A DNA stretch of 46,231 nucleotides from Spirosoma fluviale (GTDB taxonomy: Bacteria; Bacteroidota; Bacteroidia; Cytophagales; Cyclobacteriaceae). The stretch is taken from assembly GCA_945868725.1 (NCBI GenBank), contig CAMBMU010000013.1:1-46231 (forward strand). The letters are read 5' to 3'. Under the pieces are notes generated by a model that was given only the letters and a program-made list of their open reading frames with translations, ran no database searches and had not been told where the DNA came from. Below are positions 36,865 through 45,841 of the stretch, in pieces (positions within the stretch are counted from its first letter, which is position 1; every line of letters starts with the position of its first letter). Position numbers and translations under genes: made by a program.

Positions 36865-37947
36865 ATGAAAAAACAAACCAAAATCTTTCTAGTTCTTGGC
36901 ATCATTTTGCTACTGGCGGTAGCTTATTTTTATCCAAGACTCGGCACGCAAGCGGATGGTGAAGGTGCTGCACCTTCTGGCCAAAAAGGTGGGGGTAATG
37001 GAGAGCCTTTAGTGGTGAATGTAATTCAACTAAAAAAGGAAACGCTCAATAACCAACTCCAAGTTTCAGGGACCATTTTGCCGAATGAATCGGTAGATAT
37101 CAAGCCGGAGATTAACGGTTTGGTAACCAAAGTGAATTTTAAAGAAGGCCAATACGTGACGAAGGGAACCCCTTTGCTGTATCTCAATGATAACGAGCTT
37201 CAAGCACAGTACCAGCGGCTTCAATACACCCAAAAATTAGTTCAGACTCAGGAATCTAGACAAAAACAGCTCTTAGCTCGGGAGGCAATTAGTCAGGAAG
37301 AATACGATATTGTGTTAAATCAGTACAATACCGCCCTTTCTGATATCAAACTCGTGCAGGCTCAGTTGGAAAAGACAGTGATACGAGCGCCTTTCAATGG
37401 ACTCTTGGGTCTTCGGCAAGTTTCCGAAGGCGCAGTAATCAATGCTGCTAACATCATCGTAAGGATCGTAAATATTGATCCAATTAAATTGGAGTTTTCT
37501 ATTCCAGAACGCTATGCTGGCCTAGTGACTGTGGGCTCTTCCATCTACTTCAGTAGTGAATCTTCCACCGAAGAAGTGGAAGGAAAAGTGTATGCCTTTG
37601 AGCCTCAAATCGACGCAGCCACCCGAACCCTCAAATTGAGAGCACAAAGCCCCAATAAAAGTAGCAAATACCTGCCGGGTATGTTTGTGAAGATTCGATT
37701 TGTATTGGATGTAAAAGAAGATGCCCTATTGGTTCCAGCTGAAGCTGTAATTCCTGAATTGTCTGGCTACAAGGTATTTGTGGTAGGTGCGGATGGAAAT
37801 GCGGAACAGCGGATTATTGAAATCGGTACCCGAACAGACACACAAGTTCAAGTAATCTCTGGCTTGAAAGAGGGAGATTTGGTGCTCACTACCGGTGTGA
37901 TGCAAGTAAGACAGGGCATGCCTGTCAAGCCTACAACCATTAACTAA
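36865..37947 (+). CDS. RND efflux periplasmic adaptor subunit (MFP family)
   Basis: Membrane-fusion protein of 360 residues. One N-terminal hydrophobic anchor (about 5-25) is followed by a Gly-rich linker, then the lipoyl/barrel-sandwich halves (GLVTKVNFKEGQYVTKGTPLLYLN near 85-108 and TVIRAPFNGLLGLRQVSEGAVI near 170). A helical hairpin lies between them (about 112-160), and C-terminal beta-barrel and membrane-proximal domains follow. It links the inner-membrane pump to the outer-membrane channel. No lipobox cysteine is seen, so it is anchored by its helix. It lies 8 bases before the pump gene. Confidence 0.94.
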   Translation: MKKQTKIFLVLGIILLLAVAYFYPRLGTQADGEGAAPSGQKGGGNGEPLVVNVIQLKKETLNNQLQVSGTILPNESVDIKPEINGLVTKVNFKEGQYVTKGTPLLYLNDNELQAQYQRLQYTQKLVQTQESRQKQLLAREAISQEEYDIVLNQYNTALSDIKLVQAQLEKTVIRAPFNGLLGLRQVSEGAVINAANIIVRIVNIDPIKLEFSIPERYAGLVTVGSSIYFSSESSTEEVEGKVYAFEPQIDAATRTLKLRAQSPNKSSKYLPGMFVKIRFVLDVKEDALLVPAEAVIPELSGYKVFVVGADGNAEQRIIEIGTRTDTQVQVISGLKEGDLVLTTGVMQVRQGMPVKPTTIN

Positions 37948-37955
37948 GCGATCTT

Positions 37956-40900
37956 ATGGCTAGTCTTTCAAGTATAAGTATCAAAAGGCCTGTTTTGGCC
38001 ATTGTGATGTCTCTGGCCATCTTGCTTTTTGGTGGGATAGGGATATCGCTTTTAGGGGTACGGGAATATCCCACCATTGATTCACCTGTTATCAGTGTGA
38101 GTACTTCCTATGTAGGAGCCAACTCAGATGTAATTCTGGCCCAAATCACGGAACCTCTCGAAGAACAAATTAATGGTATTCAAGGAATCAAATCCTTGAC
38201 TTCGACCAGTTCTGATGGGCGAAGCAATATTACAGTAGAGTTTGAAGTAGACGCAGACCTTGAGGCTGCAGCAAACGATGTGCGAGACAAGGTTTCAGGT
38301 GCGCAGCGCAATTTGCCGCCTGATGCTGATCCTCCTGTGGTATCGAAATCAGACGCCGATGCGCAGTATATTATTGGAATCAATTTGAAAAGTGATCAGC
38401 GCGATTTGCTTGAGCTTTCGGAAATTGCGGATAATGTATTTAAAGAGCGCCTTCAGACCATTCCTGGCGTAAGTAGGGTTCAGATCTGGGGCGAAAAAGA
38501 ATATGCCATTCGACTGCGAATGGACCCCCTCAAAATGGCCTCCTATGGAATCACACCTATGGATGTATTGAGTAAAATTCAGACTGAAAATGTGGAGTTA
38601 CCCTCAGGAAGAATTGAAGGGCAATCCATTGAATTGTCCATTCGTACCAAAAGTAGGCTAAGTTCTCCTCAGGAATTCAATGAGCTAATCATCAAGGAAA
38701 GTGAAACTAATTTGGTACGCTTCCAAGATATTGGAACAGCGGAACTTTCTCCTTTGAATGAGAAAACATTGTTGCGTCATAATTTAGAGCCTTCTGTAGG
38801 CGTGGTTTTGGTCCCCTTACCAAACGCGAATAACATTGAAATTTCGAATGAATTTTATAAAAGATTAGCCTTTATAAAAAAGGACTTGCCTGCAGATGTT
38901 GGAGTTGAGGTGGCCTATGACAGTACTCAATACATTCGCCAATCTATTTCCGAGGTAGAAGAGACCATCATTACTGCATTTATACTGGTGGTAGCGATTA
39001 TTTTTCTCTTTTTGCGGGATTGGCGCACCACCTTTATTCCGGTAGTGACGATTCCTATTTCGCTCATCGGCGTGTTTTTTATCATGTATTTGATGGATTT
39101 TTCCATCAACGTGCTTACCCTTCTCGGAATTGTACTTTCCATTGGCTTGGTGGTAGATGATGCCATCGTGGTTTTAGAAAATATTTATACCAGAATTGAA
39201 AAGGGAGAAAAGCCAATGGAGGCTGCCGCCAAAGGCTCGGAAGAAATATTTTTTGCAGTAATTGCGACCACAGTTGCCCTAGCGGCAGTATTTCTACCCG
39301 TAATTTTCCTTACAGGCACCACGGGAAGGTTATTTCGAGAATTTGGAATTGTTGTTGCCGGCTCGGTAATCATTTCTGCATTTGTTGCGCTTACGATGAC
39401 CCCCATGCTTAGCGCAAAAATGCTGAAGCACCGCAGCAAGCAAAATGCATTTTATCGATTTACAGAACCCTTCTTTGTTCAATTGAATCTTTTCTATGGA
39501 CGGACGCTGACTCAATTCATGAAGGTGAAATGGATTTCTTTTCCCATCATCGGCGTCATGGGTCTTGGGATTTATTGGCTGTTTTCTAATTTACAATCGG
39601 AGCTGGTGCCAATCGAAGACCGATCTGAGTTAACCATCAGGCTGACTGGACCAGAAGGGGCTACTTTTTCCTTTATGGATCAAGTGATTTCTGACCTAAA
39701 TTCTCAGCTTACGAAAGATTTGCCAGAATCCGAGCTTAAAGGACTGATGAGCATGACCTCCCCATCATTTTATGCAGGATCCAATACCAATTCAGGCTTT
39801 TTAAGGGTCTACTTAACTAATTCTGACCAACGTGCTAGGTCTCAACAACAAATTTTCTCTCAAGTGAATGGGTCGCTTTCCGGAATTACTGCAGTACGCG
39901 CCTTTGCCCAGCAATCTGCATCTATTGGAGACCGACGTGGAGGACTTCCAGTTCAGTACGTGATTCAGGCCCCAACTTTGGAAAAATTAAAAGCAGTCAT
40001 CCCGAAATTTATGGAGAAGGCTGCGCAAAACCCTGCATTTATCTTTACCGACATCAACCTCAAGTTCACCAAGCCGGAATTAGAAGTTGAGATTGACCGG
40101 GAGCGAGCACGGAATATGGGCGTTTCGGTACAGGAGATCGCGCGAACCTTACAACTTTCCTATTCTGGACAACGATTTGCCTACTTTATTAGAAATGGCA
40201 AGCAATACCAGGTAGTAGGTGAAATGCAACTTCAGGACCGAAACGAACCGGTGAATTTGCGCATGCTCTATGTTCGAGGAGATAATGGGCAACTGGTTCA
40301 ATTGGATAACTTGGTGCGTGTAGTAGAGAAAAGTACACCTCCCCAACTGTATCGATTCAATCGATTTGTGAGTGCGACCGTTTCAGCCAACTTAGCGGAT
40401 GGGGTGACCATCGGTGCAGGCTTGGATGAGATGGACAAAATTGCTGCTGAGGTCCTAGATGAATCGTACGCAACCGATGTTTCTGGCCCCTCCAAGGAAT
40501 TTAGGGAGAGCTCCAACAGCTTATTGTTTGCCTTTATTTTTGCCTTGGTCTTGATCTACTTGGTGCTTTCTGCTCAGTTTGAAAGTTTTGCTGATCCATT
40601 GACCATCATGTTTACAGTGCCATTGGCCATTTTTGGTGCCCTGGCAACGCTTTGGATATTTGATTTTACACTCAACATTTTTAGCCAGATTGGAATCATC
40701 ATGCTAATAGGTTTGGTGACTAAAAACGGCATTTTGATTGTGGAGTTTGCCAATCAGCGGAAAGAAGAAGGAATGGATATAGATGAAGCGATTTTTGGAG
40801 CTGCCATATCTCGACTTCGACCGATTTTAATGACCAGTTTGTCTACCATTTTAGGTATTCTTCCAATTGCTTTGGCCTTAGGTGCTGGGGCAGAGAGCAG

Positions 40901-41024
40901 GGTTCCAATGGGAGCTGCAGTTATTGGAGGGCTAGCTTTTTCTACGGTATTGACACTTTTCGTTATTCCAGGGGTGTACACCTATCTAACTTCCAAAAAA
41001 GGCGTTTTAGCAAAAACAGTATGA
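37956..41024 (+). CDS. RND efflux pump permease (HAE1 type)
   Basis: Proton-driven multidrug-type transporter of 1022 residues with the 12-helix RND layout and two large periplasmic loops. It opens with ISIKRPVLAIVMSLAILLFGG, as HAE1 pumps do. TM4 carries the proton-relay Asp pair in GLVVDDAIVVLENI, and TM10 carries the partner Lys in GLVTKNGILIVEFAN. Porter-domain motifs include PEGATFSFMDQV-type segments. It would export amphiphilic compounds, with substrates unknown. Its TGA stop overlaps the TolC-family ATG by four bases (41021-41024), so the three pump genes form one translated unit. No local repressor gene is found. Confidence 0.96.
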   Translation: MASLSSISIKRPVLAIVMSLAILLFGGIGISLLGVREYPTIDSPVISVSTSYVGANSDVILAQITEPLEEQINGIQGIKSLTSTSSDGRSNITVEFEVDADLEAAANDVRDKVSGAQRNLPPDADPPVVSKSDADAQYIIGINLKSDQRDLLELSEIADNVFKERLQTIPGVSRVQIWGEKEYAIRLRMDPLKMASYGITPMDVLSKIQTENVELPSGRIEGQSIELSIRTKSRLSSPQEFNELIIKESETNLVRFQDIGTAELSPLNEKTLLRHNLEPSVGVVLVPLPNANNIEISNEFYKRLAFIKKDLPADVGVEVAYDSTQYIRQSISEVEETIITAFILVVAIIFLFLRDWRTTFIPVVTIPISLIGVFFIMYLMDFSINVLTLLGIVLSIGLVVDDAIVVLENIYTRIEKGEKPMEAAAKGSEEIFFAVIATTVALAAVFLPVIFLTGTTGRLFREFGIVVAGSVIISAFVALTMTPMLSAKMLKHRSKQNAFYRFTEPFFVQLNLFYGRTLTQFMKVKWISFPIIGVMGLGIYWLFSNLQSELVPIEDRSELTIRLTGPEGATFSFMDQVISDLNSQLTKDLPESELKGLMSMTSPSFYAGSNTNSGFLRVYLTNSDQRARSQQQIFSQVNGSLSGITAVRAFAQQSASIGDRRGGLPVQYVIQAPTLEKLKAVIPKFMEKAAQNPAFIFTDINLKFTKPELEVEIDRERARNMGVSVQEIARTLQLSYSGQRFAYFIRNGKQYQVVGEMQLQDRNEPVNLRMLYVRGDNGQLVQLDNLVRVVEKSTPPQLYRFNRFVSATVSANLADGVTIGAGLDEMDKIAAEVLDESYATDVSGPSKEFRESSNSLLFAFIFALVLIYLVLSAQFESFADPLTIMFTVPLAIFGALATLWIFDFTLNIFSQIGIIMLIGLVTKNGILIVEFANQRKEEGMDIDEAIFGAAISRLRPILMTSLSTILGILPIALALGAGAESRVPMGAAVIGGLAFSTVLTLFVIPGVYTYLTSKKGVLAKTV

Positions 41025-42370
41025 AAATAGGAACACTTTTACTTGCATTCTTGCTACCGATCCTACCGGTATGGGCTCAAGTACAGGAACCGCTAGATCT
41101 TGAAAAAGCGTTGCAACTAGGGTTGGAGAATAACCTTCAAGTCAAAATTGGCGTCGAAAACCGGAATCTAAGAGAACTCGATAAAAAAATAGCTGCAGGA
41201 AGTTTATTCATGCCTTCCCTGAACGCTAACTACCTCCGTACTTTTGCCACAGAAGATGTTACCCAGACTTTTGTCAGTGATCCTAATAACCCTCGAGAAA
41301 TTGATGCCGCCAAATCCAAAAACAAAGCGTATAGCTTTGTAGGGATTTATGGATTTAGACCTGAGTCCTTGCTGACCATTCGCCGACTAGGGATGCTGGA
41401 AGAAATTAGTGACTTGGATGCAAAAATTATTGTGGAGAACACAGTAGCTGGGATTTCTACTTCCTATTACCGCTTAATTTTAGAATTGCAGCGATTTAAA
41501 GTACTACAGCAAACCTTGTTCTTGAGTAAGGCGAGATTGGATATCTCCCAGGCACAGTATGAATTGGGCGGAGCTGGAAAAAGAGATTATCTAGCGGCCC
41601 AAGTAGATTACAATGGGGATTCTAGCTTATTGATGACCCAGTATCAAGTCATTCAAAATGCACGAGTCAACCTGAATGAATTGCTTGCGTCGGATCCAGA
41701 TACCGACTTTCTGATTCAGGACAGCACCATCACTATTGGGGATCGATTGGCTCTTGATTCGCTTTACGAAAATGCCTTTTTAGAGAATAAGCAGTTGTTG
41801 GTCAATCAACGAAACAATAATGAAGCCTTCCTTCGGATCAGAGAACTTCAAGCATCAAGACTCCCAGGCATAAACCTGAATTCTAGTTTTAACAATTCTG
41901 TTTTTAACTCCGATGCAGGTTTCTTGATTCAAAACGAAAGGCAAGGTCTCAATTATGGGGGCTCAATCACTTTCAATCTATTTAGTGGGCTTACACTCAA
42001 TCGACGGATTCAAAGCGCAAAAGTAAATCAGCGCATTCAGGACTATTCCTTGGAGCAGTATGAAATCCAATTGAAGTCAGATATTCAGCGTGCCTACAAT
42101 ACCTATGAAAATAATCTAGGATTACTTTCCATAGAACAAACGAATTACCAAGTGGCAAAAGAGAATTCAGAAATTGCTTTGGAACGATTCAGGTTAGGAA
42201 TTGCCTCCTATCTTGAATTTAGAGATGCCCAAGTCAACCTCCTATCAGCTGAGAATAGACTGATCACTTCTATCTTTCAGATCAAACAACAAGAGATTGA
42301 GCTGCTCCGGCTGTCAGGAAAGATATTTTTCACCAGCAGCTTGGAGGACTTTGAGGTCCCTGCGAATTAA
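41021..42370 (+). CDS. TolC family outer-membrane efflux protein
   Basis: Outer-membrane channel subunit of 449 residues. A signal peptide (about 1-19, ending LPVWAQ) is followed by paired long helical regions typical of TolC, with the repeat-like segments LDLEKALQLGLENNLQVKI near 25 and ENSEIALERFRLGIASYLEFRDAQVNLLSAENRLI near 385. The second matches the family's conserved EYGVGxxSxxDVLDAQ-like region. It completes the tripartite pump with the adaptor and permease upstream, and overlaps the permease by 4 bases. A terminator follows directly. Confidence 0.94.
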   Translation: MKIGTLLLAFLLPILPVWAQVQEPLDLEKALQLGLENNLQVKIGVENRNLRELDKKIAAGSLFMPSLNANYLRTFATEDVTQTFVSDPNNPREIDAAKSKNKAYSFVGIYGFRPESLLTIRRLGMLEEISDLDAKIIVENTVAGISTSYYRLILELQRFKVLQQTLFLSKARLDISQAQYELGGAGKRDYLAAQVDYNGDSSLLMTQYQVIQNARVNLNELLASDPDTDFLIQDSTITIGDRLALDSLYENAFLENKQLLVNQRNNNEAFLRIRELQASRLPGINLNSSFNNSVFNSDAGFLIQNERQGLNYGGSITFNLFSGLTLNRRIQSAKVNQRIQDYSLEQYEIQLKSDIQRAYNTYENNLGLLSIEQTNYQVAKENSEIALERFRLGIASYLEFRDAQVNLLSAENRLITSIFQIKQQEIELLRLSGKIFFTSSLEDFEVPAN

Positions 42371-42373
42371 CTG

Positions 42374-42401
42374 AAAAGGAGGCCTCGGCCTCCTTTTTTT
42401 T
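42374..42401 (+). terminator. Terminator of the efflux operon
   Basis: AAAAGGAGGC (42374-42383) and GCCTCCTTTT (42388-42397) form a perfect 10-bp stem with a CTCG loop and an 8-T run, four bases after the TolC-family stop. Confidence 0.93.
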
Positions 42402-42468
42402 AGTTAAGTTAAAAATACAGAATATAATTTGGCACAGGCTTTGCCAACTATCTCCAAACTAAGCAGTA

Positions 42469-43866
42469 ATGCTGTCCACTAGCATGGAAAGAAAGAAACA
42501 AATACTAGTTGTTGGAGTGCTGATTTTTTTAGGATTGGGGGCCATTGGCTACCTCAATAACTGGTTTACCCAGTCTTCAAAACAAGAGTTTATTCTTGAT
42601 AAGGATGGGATTTTATCCCGAGGCACCTTGCGCGTTGCTGTTGACAACAACTCCAGTAGCTTCTACATCTATCGAGGTAGAAGGATGGGCTATGAATACG
42701 AGCTCCTCTTAGACCTTGGCAAGGAATTGGGTGTTCAAGTCGAATTTGTGGTGGCTTCGGACATTGATGAAGCCTTCAGTAAGCTGGAGGAAGGAAGAGT
42801 AGATTTAATTGCCATGAATGTCCAGCAGAATGCTGAGCGGGAAAGCTTTGTAACTTTTACCGAAGCCATTGGCTCCATGAGTACGGTACTCGTGGGAAGA
42901 GAAAAGTTGACCTCTTGGGATACCCTTGGAATGGACACCGTGGTTGTTCGTAAAGGGGCGGTGTACAAGAGCCAACTTGAACAAATAAAGGATTCTCTAA
43001 GTCTTGATTTCACTATCCTTGAAGTCCAAGACCATGAAGAAATTTTGCTTGATCGCGTTTACGAACAGGAACTGCGCTGGACCGTTGCAGAAAAAAATGT
43101 AGCGCAAACTAATGCGACCTATTACGATGAACTTCAGCTTGGGCTAGAGGTATCCAAAGAAGAGCCGGTGACCTGGGCTCTGCGAAGTACATCCCCAAAT
43201 TTGCTCCAAGCAGTGAATAGTTGGCTGGTCGAAAAAAAGAAGGTTTTCATCCCACGTACCTATGCGAGGTATTTTTTGAATTCTAAAAATCAATATGAAC
43301 GTACCACAAACACCTATTCTTCACTCGGGGGGAACCGAATTTCCGTTTACGATGAAATCATTCAAGAGAATGCGCAAATTTTAGGTTGGGATTGGCGCCT
43401 CCTAGCCGCCTTAGTGTATAAGGAATCGAGATTTGATACTACGGCACTTTCCTATGCAGGAGCACAGGGATTGTTGCAATTGATGCCTGTAACTGTAGAA
43501 CGATTTGGGGTGACCAATCCCAATGATCCAGAAGAGTCCCTGAAAGGAGGAGTGAAATACCTACAGTACTTGGATAAATTTTGGATGGAACGAGTTCCTG
43601 AAACCAATGAGCGAATTAAGTTTATGTTGGCCTCCTACAACATTGGCCAAGGGCATGTGGAAGATGCCTGGAGGCTTACCTTGAAGTATCAGAAAAACCC
43701 CCAAAGCTGGCAGGAGGTTTCTAATTTTTTGAATTTAAAAAGTGATCCAAAATACTACCGAGATGCTGTAGTAAAAAGCGGCTATGCTAAAGGGCACATC
43801 GCGGTGAACTATGTCCGCGATGTACTTGCCTTATTTCAATCGTATAAGGCCTTGGTTGATCCTTGA
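42469..43866 (+). CDS. Membrane-bound lytic murein transglycosylase, MltF type
   Basis: A 465-residue envelope protein with one N-terminal membrane anchor (about 10-30). An ABC substrate-binding-like module covers about 50-265 (RGTLRVAVDNNSSSF, GYEYELLLDLGKELGV, VDLIAMNVQQNAERESFVTF). A soluble-lytic-transglycosylase domain covers about 295-450, with catalytic Glu319 in ALVYKESRFD followed by GAQGLLQLMP and MLASYNIGQGHVEDA. This two-part layout is that of MltF, which cleaves glycan strands and is modulated by muropeptides bound to the first module. An alternative ATG at 42484 would remove five residues. It converges on the RidA gene with only four bases between stops. Confidence 0.92.
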   Translation: MLSTSMERKKQILVVGVLIFLGLGAIGYLNNWFTQSSKQEFILDKDGILSRGTLRVAVDNNSSSFYIYRGRRMGYEYELLLDLGKELGVQVEFVVASDIDEAFSKLEEGRVDLIAMNVQQNAERESFVTFTEAIGSMSTVLVGREKLTSWDTLGMDTVVVRKGAVYKSQLEQIKDSLSLDFTILEVQDHEEILLDRVYEQELRWTVAEKNVAQTNATYYDELQLGLEVSKEEPVTWALRSTSPNLLQAVNSWLVEKKKVFIPRTYARYFLNSKNQYERTTNTYSSLGGNRISVYDEIIQENAQILGWDWRLLAALVYKESRFDTTALSYAGAQGLLQLMPVTVERFGVTNPNDPEESLKGGVKYLQYLDKFWMERVPETNERIKFMLASYNIGQGHVEDAWRLTLKYQKNPQSWQEVSNFLNLKSDPKYYRDAVVKSGYAKGHIAVNYVRDVLALFQSYKALVDP

Positions 43867-43870
43867 TGCC

Positions 43871-44335
43871 TTAATGCAGTTCAAATAGCCCCTCTATTTC
43901 TACAGGGATATTATCCGGTAAGGAACCCATACCCACAGCGGAGCGAACACCGATCCCCATTTCTTTCCCCCAAACCGCGGCAAAGAGTTCACTGCAGCCA
44001 TTCATGACATAAGGGTGTCTTTCAAAAGAGGAGACACAGTTGACCATGCCGAGTACCTTGATTACCCGTTTTATTTTGTCCAAAGAGCCAAGCGATGCCT
44101 TTATTGTGGCCAACATGGCTAGACCTACCTGTCTTGCAGCAAGTTTGCCCTGTTCGATATCCAGATCTTCACCGATTCTACCAATAATCAAGCTTCCGTC
44201 TTGAGTCACGGTTCCATGGCCAGAGAGGTAAAGAAAATTACCTACCACCAAACTGGGGGTGTATACTCCTAAAGGAGTTGGTGCAGGGGGAAGGATCAAG
44301 CCAAGCTGTTCGAAATTTTGTTCAGGACTAGTCAT
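43871..44335 (-). CDS. RidA family protein
   Basis: YjgF/YER057c/UK114 (RidA) protein of 154 residues. It has YLSGHGTVTQDG, KLAARQVGLAMLATIKASLGSLDKI, and the active-site Arg in GVRSAVGMGSLP. The family hydrolyses reactive enamine/imine intermediates, protecting PLP enzymes, though many members have other roles. It is longer than the 125-130 residues of canonical RidA, placing it in a separate subfamily. It lies on the same strand 102 bases downstream of the GntP permease, with an unrecognised gene beyond. In other bacteria such sets can belong to amino-acid or D-amino-acid use; no such enzyme is in view, so that is only a suggestion. Confidence 0.9.
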   Translation of the reverse strand: MTSPEQNFEQLGLILPPAPTPLGVYTPSLVVGNFLYLSGHGTVTQDGSLIIGRIGEDLDIEQGKLAARQVGLAMLATIKASLGSLDKIKRVIKVLGMVNCVSSFERHPYVMNGCSELFAAVWGKEMGIGVRSAVGMGSLPDNIPVEIEGLFELH

Positions 44336-44437
44336 AAAGGATTGCTGTTGGAATAGTGATTCAATTAAACGTGTGCAAATGGTTCAGGGTAGGCTAAAGT
44401 ATGAATTTTCGGAGCTGAGTCAACACCCTTTTTGGAC

Positions 44438-45751
44438 TTAGAGAATCAGATCCAGAAGAAGTACCCCGCCTAATCCTGCGACAGCCACTACGGTTTCCAT
44501 CAGCGTCCAAGAGCGCAGGGTGTCTTTGATGCTGAGGTTGAAGTATTCTTTATACATCCAAAAGCCTCCATCATTGAAGTGTGAAAACACCAAACTTCCT
44601 GCCCCAATGGAAAGAACCAACAAATTGGGATCTACATTGAGCGTCGGCACGAGTGGAGCGATTATGCCAGCCGTGGTCAAGCCGGCCACGGTAGCGGAGC
44701 CCACAGCAACACGGATCACAGCGGTGATCAACCAAGCCAAAATTAGGGGGTGCATGTCCCAAGATTGTATTCCCTCAGCTAGAGCCAAACTCACTCCGGA
44801 ATCTGTGAAAATCTGTTTCAAAGCACCTGCACCGGCTACAATCAATAGGATCATCGAAATATCTTTTGTAGCGACCGTATAGATGTCCATCAACTTGGTC
44901 ATGGATTGCTTTCTCCGAAGGCCTAGGGAATAAGTGGCAAAGGCTACAGAAACCAACATCACGACACTAGGGTTGGCTAGGAAATTGAGAAGAGGTCGTA
45001 AGGGATCTTCCACAGAGACCGACAAGGATAGTAGGGTAGTGATTACCAGGAGAACCACAGGCAGTAAGGCAGTCAGCACACTTATGCCAATGCCTGGAAG
45101 TTCAGCTTCTGGCTTGGGATCTGCCTGAAATGTTTTTAACGGCTGTGAGTGGATGTTTTTAAGAAAAGGGGCGAGCAAGGGCCCTGCAAGAATGATCGTT
45201 GGAATGGCAACAATTCCTCCATAAAGAAGGGTAAGGCCCATGTTGGCTCCAAATTGACCGACCAAAGCAGCTGGGGAGGGGTGTGGAGGAAGAAATCCAT
45301 GGGTGACCGATAAGGCTGCTAGCAGGGGCATACCCACATACACCGCAGGCAGTTTGTATTGGTGAGAAAGGGTAAATGCCAGCGGTACAAGCAACACAAA
45401 TCCTACATTGTAAAATAAAGGGATGCCTACTACGAGGCCGGTCAATGCCATGGCCCAGGTGATGTATTTTTCACCAAAGACACCCATCAAGAACCCTGCA
45501 ATTCGCTGTGCCGCCCCACTTTCCGCCACCAGCTTGCCCAGCATGGCTCCTGTGACAATTACAATCACTAGGTCCCCCAAAAGTGCTCCCATCCCTTTTT
45601 GAATGGAGCTGGCTACCTGGTCCGCAGGGAGCCCCAATAAAAATCCTGCAGCAATTGCCGAAATTAAAAAAGAGAGGAAGGGATTCAGCTTGGCCCATAC
45701 AATCAGCAAGACCAAAAGGGCAATGGAAAGAAATACAAAGAGTAAGGTCAT
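44438..45751 (-). CDS. GntP family permease
   Basis: Gluconate-permease-type transporter of 437 residues with about 12-14 predicted membrane helices. Family segments include NPFLSFLISAIAAGFLLGLP, GKLVAESGAAQRIA, HGFLPPHPSPAALVGQFGAN and SHFNDGGFWMYKEYFNLS, the last being strongly diagnostic. GntP proteins import gluconate and related sugar acids, or serine and other hydroxy acids, with protons; the substrate here is open. The frame opens with TTG at 45820, but the ATG at 45751 begins directly before the first helix and is preferred. It lies between the partial gene at the window end and the RidA gene, same strand, so an operon is likely. Confidence 0.92.
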   Translation of the reverse strand: MTLLFVFLSIALLVLLIVWAKLNPFLSFLISAIAAGFLLGLPADQVASSIQKGMGALLGDLVIVIVTGAMLGKLVAESGAAQRIAGFLMGVFGEKYITWAMALTGLVVGIPLFYNVGFVLLVPLAFTLSHQYKLPAVYVGMPLLAALSVTHGFLPPHPSPAALVGQFGANMGLTLLYGGIVAIPTIILAGPLLAPFLKNIHSQPLKTFQADPKPEAELPGIGISVLTALLPVVLLVITTLLSLSVSVEDPLRPLLNFLANPSVVMLVSVAFATYSLGLRRKQSMTKLMDIYTVATKDISMILLIVAGAGALKQIFTDSGVSLALAEGIQSWDMHPLILAWLITAVIRVAVGSATVAGLTTAGIIAPLVPTLNVDPNLLVLSIGAGSLVFSHFNDGGFWMYKEYFNLSIKDTLRSWTLMETVVAVAGLGGVLLLDLIL

Positions 45752-45841
45752 GGGTTTATTTAGGAGGGTCGTCTTAGAAAGGTAGGTAAATCTTCGAAAA
45801 TCTGGCTGATCCCTTTTCAAAATATTGCCTTGCCTTCGCTT

